Source: Debaryomyces hansenii CBS767
Lineage: Eukaryota; Ascomycota; Pichiomycetes; Serinales; Debaryomycetaceae
Length of the DNA: 64,000 bases
Direction: 5' to 3'
Assembly (NCBI RefSeq): GCF_000006445.2
Contig: NC_006044.2
Location: forward strand, 310,001 to 374,000
Part shown: positions 58,728 through 64,000 of the stretch, in pieces
Layout: every line of letters starts with the position of its first letter
How positions within the stretch are numbered: position 1 is the stretch's first letter
Program-made: the position numbers and the translations under genes
Notes under the pieces: generated by a model
The model's database searches: none
Seen by the model: the letters and a program-made list of their open reading frames with translations, nothing else
What the model was told of the DNA's origin: nothing

Positions 58728-60896
58728 ATGGCGGAATCTAATAATGTCGCTAGCAACGGAACTACAGATGAAGACAAGAGCGGAGGCGCTGAGATGAGAA
58801 GTAACGGTCAGGGGAATACGAGGTTCACGATATCGACACCCACTTCGCCGGAAAAAAATGGTGGAGACGAGAGACAAGACGTGAAGCATGAGGGCTCCGG
58901 AGTTGGAGGTGGAGCTGGGGATGGCGATGAGGATGGAAATCGGCTGCAAGAGACGCAACTGACATTGGACGAAGGGACGCAGAACGACGAGAGCCAGGGG
59001 GGACAGGGGGACTTGATGTTCAAGAAGAAGGACGTGAGGCGGTCGAGAACACAGTCATTTCAATCGGTGCTTTCGTCCGCGTCGTTGAAGTCGTTGAAAC
59101 AACTGTGCGCCAGTAACCAGCAACAGGGGACGCAAGGCCAGCCACTGCAGAGAACGAACAGTTTCATAAGCACACATAGTAATCCGAATACGGTGAAAAA
59201 CTTCCAGTCGTTCATCCAGGCGCCCGTGTTATCAAGCATATCGAACTTGAGAGGTAACGTTGACGATGTCGAAATAGGCCAGAGGCTTCCATTCAGCAGC
59301 CAGCGTGGGAATTACCAGGGTGATCTTAACGGAACAGACTGCGGGAATAAAGGAAATGGGTCGTCTTCCACAACGTCGTTGAATGATGACGATGAGGCAG
59401 CAGACCAGGATACCATGATGCAACAGCAGAAATTAACGTTAAATGCATTGAGAAAGTTGACCTTGTCTCCAATGCCCATAATCAATGGTGACGAAAGCAT
59501 GCCGCAGAGGAAGCTGATATCGCGAAAGTCGTCGTCTAAATTGACGGACAAATCTTCAAGAAACTTGGAGCCTTACCAACCGGCAGAGGTTGATTTATCA
59601 TCATTTGCAAGCTTGACAAGACAACCGAAACTAAACCTAAACGAGATTACAGGTCCATCTTCGAGCTTAACTAACAGTGAGATATCGCCCACGACATCTA
59701 AGCCGGCAAATAATTCAAACAGAGCATCTGAGAATGCATCCACGAATAAATCAGGCACGCCAAAGCGTCCACCGGCGTTGCCAAGCTTAATGGAACAGTC
59801 TGACTCGAGCATTGCTACCAGTTCCAATACGGACGATGCAGAAGGTCAAATACTGGCTACTCAAAGATACCATAATGAGGTGCATCAAAACCATTTGCAG
59901 AATGTAAGGGCACACATAAAAGATTTACCAGGAGTAAATAGTGGGTCACAAATAACCGGACCTTCATCACTTAGTGATGCAAGAAGAAAATCGGGCCAAC
60001 AAGTACCTATGCACCAACCGGTTCCTCGCCCACAACATCCATATCAACCCAACAAACCCAAAATGAACAAACAATTGCAGCAAATCAACAGCTTAAGAAG
60101 TCCCATGTATATTCCAGCAGTTTTACGGATGACCCAAGATATCAATCGAAGTCAGTCGGCAACCAACTCCCCCCAAAACGACTTTTTCCCATCCAATGTA
60201 AACGACCCTTCCGATAGCCATCCAGGCTCCTCGGAAACGACCCCCTCTGTACAAAATCCTTTACTCCACAATGTACTTCAAGAAAACTTAACGTCTACAC
60301 TGTCAAGAGGATCAACGAATTCTGTCGAGTCGTTTAAATCTACGGAAAGCTCTTCACCACCTGTCATGTCCCCAACTGGTCCATTCACCGTAAGCAAAAG
60401 AAAATACGAAACCATATTGAGACAGGCTCCTACAAGGAAGCATTGGGTTAGGGATGAGTCTGTTAACAAGTGCGGGATTCCAACATGCTCGAAGGTATTC
60501 AACTTCTTCGAAAGAAGACATCACTGCAGAAAATGCGGTGGCATATACTGCAAAGAGCACACGTCGCATTACCTCTACATCAACCATCTAGCCCAATTCA
60601 CTACTGGGGGTCGTGGTACCTTGTCTAAAGTATGTGATAATTGCATCGAAGAATACAATGAGTTCATGAGACATGAATTCGGTGTTAGCATTAACCCAAC
60701 CTGTAACAGAAAAATATCCGCACCCCAGCCATCGCATACCCTGAAAAAACAGCAATCTGCTGACAAGCTTGGCAAGATGCCAAAAGAATCTCTCATAAAA
60801 TCCATAAATAATCTGAAGGTGGGTGAATCGACTACAAATAGAAACGATCAACCCGTTGGAAGTGTCCCTGCAAACTGGAGTTGGAGTTCTTTCTAA
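58728..60896 (+). CDS. PIB2: TORC1 regulator Pib2 (FYVE domain)
   Basis: This 722-residue protein has about 560 residues of disordered, Ser/Asn/Gln-rich N-terminus with short conserved helices. A FYVE zinc finger follows (about 575-655, first Cys at 582) with RRHHCRKCGG, the phosphatidylinositol-3-phosphate pocket. The extreme C-terminus is NWSWSSF (716-722), the conserved Pib2 tail motif needed for TORC1 activation. Pib2 sits on the vacuole and relays glutamine and other amino-acid signals to TORC1. Slightly longer than the Saccharomyces protein (635). Confidence 0.93.
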   Translation: MAESNNVASNGTTDEDKSGGAEMRSNGQGNTRFTISTPTSPEKNGGDERQDVKHEGSGVGGGAGDGDEDGNRLQETQLTLDEGTQNDESQGGQGDLMFKKKDVRRSRTQSFQSVLSSASLKSLKQLCASNQQQGTQGQPLQRTNSFISTHSNPNTVKNFQSFIQAPVLSSISNLRGNVDDVEIGQRLPFSSQRGNYQGDLNGTDCGNKGNGSSSTTSLNDDDEAADQDTMMQQQKLTLNALRKLTLSPMPIINGDESMPQRKLISRKSSSKLTDKSSRNLEPYQPAEVDLSSFASLTRQPKLNLNEITGPSSSLTNSEISPTTSKPANNSNRASENASTNKSGTPKRPPALPSLMEQSDSSIATSSNTDDAEGQILATQRYHNEVHQNHLQNVRAHIKDLPGVNSGSQITGPSSLSDARRKSGQQVPMHQPVPRPQHPYQPNKPKMNKQLQQINSLRSPMYIPAVLRMTQDINRSQSATNSPQNDFFPSNVNDPSDSHPGSSETTPSVQNPLLHNVLQENLTSTLSRGSTNSVESFKSTESSSPPVMSPTGPFTVSKRKYETILRQAPTRKHWVRDESVNKCGIPTCSKVFNFFERRHHCRKCGGIYCKEHTSHYLYINHLAQFTTGGRGTLSKVCDNCIEEYNEFMRHEFGVSINPTCNRKISAPQPSHTLKKQQSADKLGKMPKESLIKSINNLKVGESTTNRNDQPVGSVPANWSWSSF

Positions 60897-60973
60897 TCTA
60901 CATATTATCATTTATTTATTGCAAACTCTGGTTTGGCACAATTGACATAAACATTCATCCACATGTAGCCTAG

Positions 60974-60993
60974 TATATATATATATATATATA
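60974..60993. repeat. (TA)10 microsatellite
   Basis: An uninterrupted TA run between PIB2 and STT3; also a possible TATA region for STT3 about 145 bp downstream. Confidence 0.85.
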
Positions 60994-61136
60994 AAGTACT
61001 ATAGTACCCATTTCTGTATATTAAAATTTCAACCTCGATTACATAAGCATTTGGAAATTCTCCCAAACAACACGGTGGTTAAATATAACGACTACTAGTT
61101 TCTATATCCTTTTAATAATCAAATAGTTAATCAAAT

Positions 61137-63392
61137 ATGGTAGAAACTAAGGCTCAATTGAAGGTATTGGGGGTGAATATAGAGACTGTTCGATTACTAT
61201 TACAAGTAATTATCTTTATTTCAATTGCCGGGGCCGCAATTTCATCAAGATTATTTTCAGTTATTAGATATGAGAGTATTATTCACGAATTTGATCCATG
61301 GTTCAACTTCAGAGCCACCAAATACTTGGTCACACATTCATACTACGAATTTTTAAATTGGTTCGATGATAGAACCTGGTATCCTTTGGGTAGGGTCACT
61401 GGAGGAACATTGTATCCAGGATTGATGGTTACTTCAGGTATAATCTGGCATACATTGAGAGAATGGTTCAGTTTGCCAGTTGATATTCGTAATATTTGTG
61501 TTTTGTTGGCACCAGCATTTTCTGGTTTAACCGCAATTTCGACATACTTCCTTACCAAGGAAATGAAAGATTCTAACGCAGGGTTGTTAGCTGCCATCTT
61601 TATGGGTATTGCGCCAGGTTACATTTCGAGATCGGTTGCTGGTTCGTACGATAACGAAGCAATTGCAATCACATTGTTAATGGCCACTTTCTACTTTTGG
61701 ATCAAGGCTATGAAGATTGGTTCTGTGTTCTATGGTACCTTAACAGCTTTATTCTACTTCTACATGGTTTCTGCTTGGGGTGGTTATGTTTTCATCACCA
61801 ACTTAATCCCTTTGCACATCTTTGTTTTGATTTTAATGGGTCGTTATAATCATAGATTATATACTGCTTACACAACGTGGTATGCATTGGGTACTTTAGC
61901 ATCTATGCAAATTCCTTTTGTCGGATTTTTACCAATCAGATCCAACGACCATATGGCAGCTTTAGGGGTTTTCGGCTTATTACAACTAGTTGCGGTTGGT
62001 CATTATGTTAAGTCTAAGGTTCCTTCTAAACAATTTAAGGGATTTTTGATGGTTTCGTTATCTTTGATCACTATTTTAGGTGTCGCCGGATTATTTGCTT
62101 TGACAGCCTTAGGTTGGATTGCACCTTGGACTGGCCGTTTCTATTCTTTATGGGATACTAACTATGCCAAGATTCACATTCCTATAATTGCATCCGTTTC
62201 TGAACATCAACCTACTGCATGGCCTGCTTTCTTCTTCGACACGAATATGTTGATTTGGTTATTCCCAGCTGGTATCTATTTATGCTTCCAAGAATTAAGA
62301 GATGAACATGTATTCGTTATTATTTATGGTGTTTTATGTTCTTACTTCGCAGGTGTTATGGTTAGATTAATGTTAACTTTGACGCCCATCATTTGTGTTT
62401 CGGCTGCCATTGCATTGTCTAAATTGTTTGATGTTTACTTAAACGTTGTTGATATTTTCAAGTCTGATTCATTGGAAGATGTTAAAACAGATTCTAAGAA
62501 ATCAAAATCAAAAGTTTCATCGTCGTCTTCCGCGTCAAAATCTTCTAAGTTTATTCAGTTATTGTCAAAGGCAGTTGTCTTATTATCGTTCACCTTTTAT
62601 CTTGTTTACTTCGTGTATCACTGTACATGGGTCACATCAAATGCGTACTCGTCTCCATCCGTTGTTTTAGCTTCAAGAAACCCAGATGGTTCTCAAAATA
62701 TTATTGATGATTATAGAGAAGCCTACTACTGGTTGAGAATGAATACCCCAGAAGATGCTAAGGTTATGGCATGGTGGGATTATGGCTATCAAATCGGTGG
62801 GATGGCTGACCGTACTACCTTAGTTGACAACAATACATGGAATAACACACACATTGCGACTGTTGGTAAAGCAATGTGCTCTTCGGAAGATGTTGCATAT
62901 GACATCTTGAAGAAGCATGATGTTGACTATGTATTAGTTATCTTTGGTGGTTTACTTGGCTACTCCGGTGACGATATAAATAAATTCTTATGGATGGTCA
63001 GGATTTCCGAAGGTATCTGGCCCGATGAAATCCATGAGCGTGACTACTTTACAGAAAGAGGTGAATACAAGGTTGATGCGGATGCTTCCAAAGCAATGAA
63101 AGACTCTTTGATGTACAAAATGTCATATTACAGATACACCGATTTATTCAATGGTAGAGATGGTATGGATAGAGTTAGAAACCAAGCTATTCCTGCTAGC
63201 CAATCTCCAGAATTAGATGTCGTGGAAGAGGCTTTTACTTCTCAAAACTGGATCGTAAGAATCTATAAAGTCAAAGACTTAGACAACATTGGTAGAGATT
63301 TACATTCTGCTGCAAAATTCGATAAATCTTCTTCTCAACAAACCAAAAGAAAGAGAATTATAAAGAAACCATCATTAGATTTAAGAGAATAA
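61137..63392 (+). CDS. STT3: Oligosaccharyltransferase catalytic subunit Stt3
   Basis: This 751-residue polytopic ER protein has the first catalytic acidic motif HEFDPWFNFRAT with Asp53, a second acidic site in SYDNEAIAI, and the acceptor-sequon-binding WWDYG at 546-550, followed by DNNTWNNTHIATVG and a C-terminal DK/MI-type region. About 12-13 transmembrane helices precede the luminal domain. Stt3 transfers the Glc3Man9GlcNAc2 glycan from dolichol to Asn-X-Ser/Thr. A Lys/Ser-rich loop (about 445-475) precedes the last helix. I found no in-frame CTG codon on reading it, as expected for a highly expressed CUG-clade gene. Confidence 0.97.
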   Translation: MVETKAQLKVLGVNIETVRLLLQVIIFISIAGAAISSRLFSVIRYESIIHEFDPWFNFRATKYLVTHSYYEFLNWFDDRTWYPLGRVTGGTLYPGLMVTSGIIWHTLREWFSLPVDIRNICVLLAPAFSGLTAISTYFLTKEMKDSNAGLLAAIFMGIAPGYISRSVAGSYDNEAIAITLLMATFYFWIKAMKIGSVFYGTLTALFYFYMVSAWGGYVFITNLIPLHIFVLILMGRYNHRLYTAYTTWYALGTLASMQIPFVGFLPIRSNDHMAALGVFGLLQLVAVGHYVKSKVPSKQFKGFLMVSLSLITILGVAGLFALTALGWIAPWTGRFYSLWDTNYAKIHIPIIASVSEHQPTAWPAFFFDTNMLIWLFPAGIYLCFQELRDEHVFVIIYGVLCSYFAGVMVRLMLTLTPIICVSAAIALSKLFDVYLNVVDIFKSDSLEDVKTDSKKSKSKVSSSSSASKSSKFIQLLSKAVVLLSFTFYLVYFVYHCTWVTSNAYSSPSVVLASRNPDGSQNIIDDYREAYYWLRMNTPEDAKVMAWWDYGYQIGGMADRTTLVDNNTWNNTHIATVGKAMCSSEDVAYDILKKHDVDYVLVIFGGLLGYSGDDINKFLWMVRISEGIWPDEIHERDYFTERGEYKVDADASKAMKDSLMYKMSYYRYTDLFNGRDGMDRVRNQAIPASQSPELDVVEEAFTSQNWIVRIYKVKDLDNIGRDLHSAAKFDKSSSQQTKRKRIIKKPSLDLRE

Positions 63393-63589
63393 GCAACAGG
63401 TAATTCAAATCATAAGTATATATTTCGCTATATAGGTGTATTGAATAAACAAAGCAAATACTAGAAAGCATATCTCCTCTTTTTATGGTTATCACATGAT
63501 TGCAACTCAAATTTATAAATTAGCGAGGTCCCTACAGCTGGTAATTTTACAACTTCATATCGTTGCTTATTGTGGTAGAACCTACAAAC

Positions 63590-64000
63590 ATGGGTATCTT
63601 GGATTTAGAAGGACATTTGATCTTCTATAGATCGTACCATTTCAATCATACAAATGTTAGTATTCATTTATTTTGTATCCCGATTATTTTATTTTCAACC
63701 ATGGCATTCCTAAGCCCTGTGAATTTATTTGGCAAAGAGTATCCATACTTTAATTTGGGAGCTGCCTTAGCATGGGGTTATGGTTTGTACTATTCTATAC
63801 TTGATTGGCAATTAGGAATACCATCAATGGCATTGCTAGGCTCTTTGGCGTATGTGTTCAAGGCCGTTTATTTGAATTTGAATAACATTTCCGCTATAAC
63901 CCAAAAGCAGTTCATACAATATGCAATTGCTCTTCATATTCTCTCATGGTTAGCTCAGTTTTATGGGCATGGTGTTCATGAAAAGAGGGCACCTGCATTA
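63590..64000 (+). CDS. MPO1: Fatty-acid alpha-dioxygenase Mpo1, 3' partial
   Basis: The frame starts at ATG 63590 and runs open to the right edge (137 codons). It begins MGILDLEGHLIFYRSYHFNHTN, with a histidine cluster and SIH, has several hydrophobic helices, and reaches QFYGHGVHEKRAPAL, the second conserved histidine motif of the Mpo1/DUF962 family. Mpo1 is an ER Fe(II)-dependent dioxygenase that alpha-oxidises 2-hydroxy fatty acids in phytosphingosine breakdown. Usual family length is about 175-200 residues, so the end lies just outside the window. Confidence 0.87.
   Translation, partial: MGILDLEGHLIFYRSYHFNHTNVSIHLFCIPIILFSTMAFLSPVNLFGKEYPYFNLGAALAWGYGLYYSILDWQLGIPSMALLGSLAYVFKAVYLNLNNISAITQKQFIQYAIALHILSWLAQFYGHGVHEKRAPAL

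Noticed and set aside
60974..60993. (TA)10 run as a novel element
   Set aside because: An ordinary microsatellite in an AT-rich spacer.

Overview
The window is nuclear DNA of an ascomycete yeast of the CUG-Ser clade, most likely Debaryomyces hansenii or a close relative. The reasons are compact, mostly intronless genes, short introns with GTAAGT or GTATGT donors and TACTAAC-type branch points lying almost on the 3' splice site, AT-rich spacers, rare use of CTG, and a Tca2/Tdh2-like Ty1/copia element. The species call is inference from gene content. Translations quoted here read CTG as Leu; in this clade CTG would be Ser.

Layout. 1-16.8 kb: a LicD/Mnn4-type mannosylphosphate gene cut by the left edge, CBF1, an unknown tryptophan-rich gene, a pyruvate decarboxylase paralogue with an altered catalytic residue, ATM1, a small spliced Cys-rich gene that a plain ORF scan misses, TMA108, CAB1, a PEX25-like peroxin and MCY1. 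16.8-22.7 kb: a complete, apparently young LTR retrotransposon (identical 379-bp LTRs, 5-bp target duplication, gag and pol in one frame divided by a single UAA). It sits in the very short divergent promoter between MCY1 and a zinc-cluster gene. 22.8-28.8 kb: two tandem Zn2Cys6 paralogues of FarA/Ctf1 type. 28.9-41.9 kb: tightly packed divergent and convergent pairs, LAA2-like/PTH1, TGL4/5-like lipase/UTR4, RAD23/RAD7 (both nucleotide excision repair) and PRP39/SNU71 (both U1 snRNP). 42.2-48.6 kb: a frameshifted heptad-repeat gene, the signalling mucin MSB2 with minisatellites, and a small membrane protein. 48.6-52.9 kb: a gene-poor stretch with one short Ecl1-type gene between two 2-kb spacers carrying palindromes. 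52.9-64 kb: MRPL31, SPC24/CMC1, HSK3, a Hap4-like regulator with a HapX-type Cys cluster, SDH3 (spliced), PIB2, STT3 and the 5' part of MPO1.

How genes work together: RAD23 and RAD7 serve damage recognition from one intergenic region. PRP39 and SNU71 build the U1 snRNP from another. ATM1 (Fe-S export), SDH3 (Fe-S enzyme), the Hap4/HapX-like factor and CMC1 touch iron and respiration but are dispersed. SPC24 and HSK3 are both outer-kinetochore subunits. MNN4-like, MSB2 and STT3 concern glycosylation and the cell surface. No tRNA, rRNA or CRISPR array was recognised.
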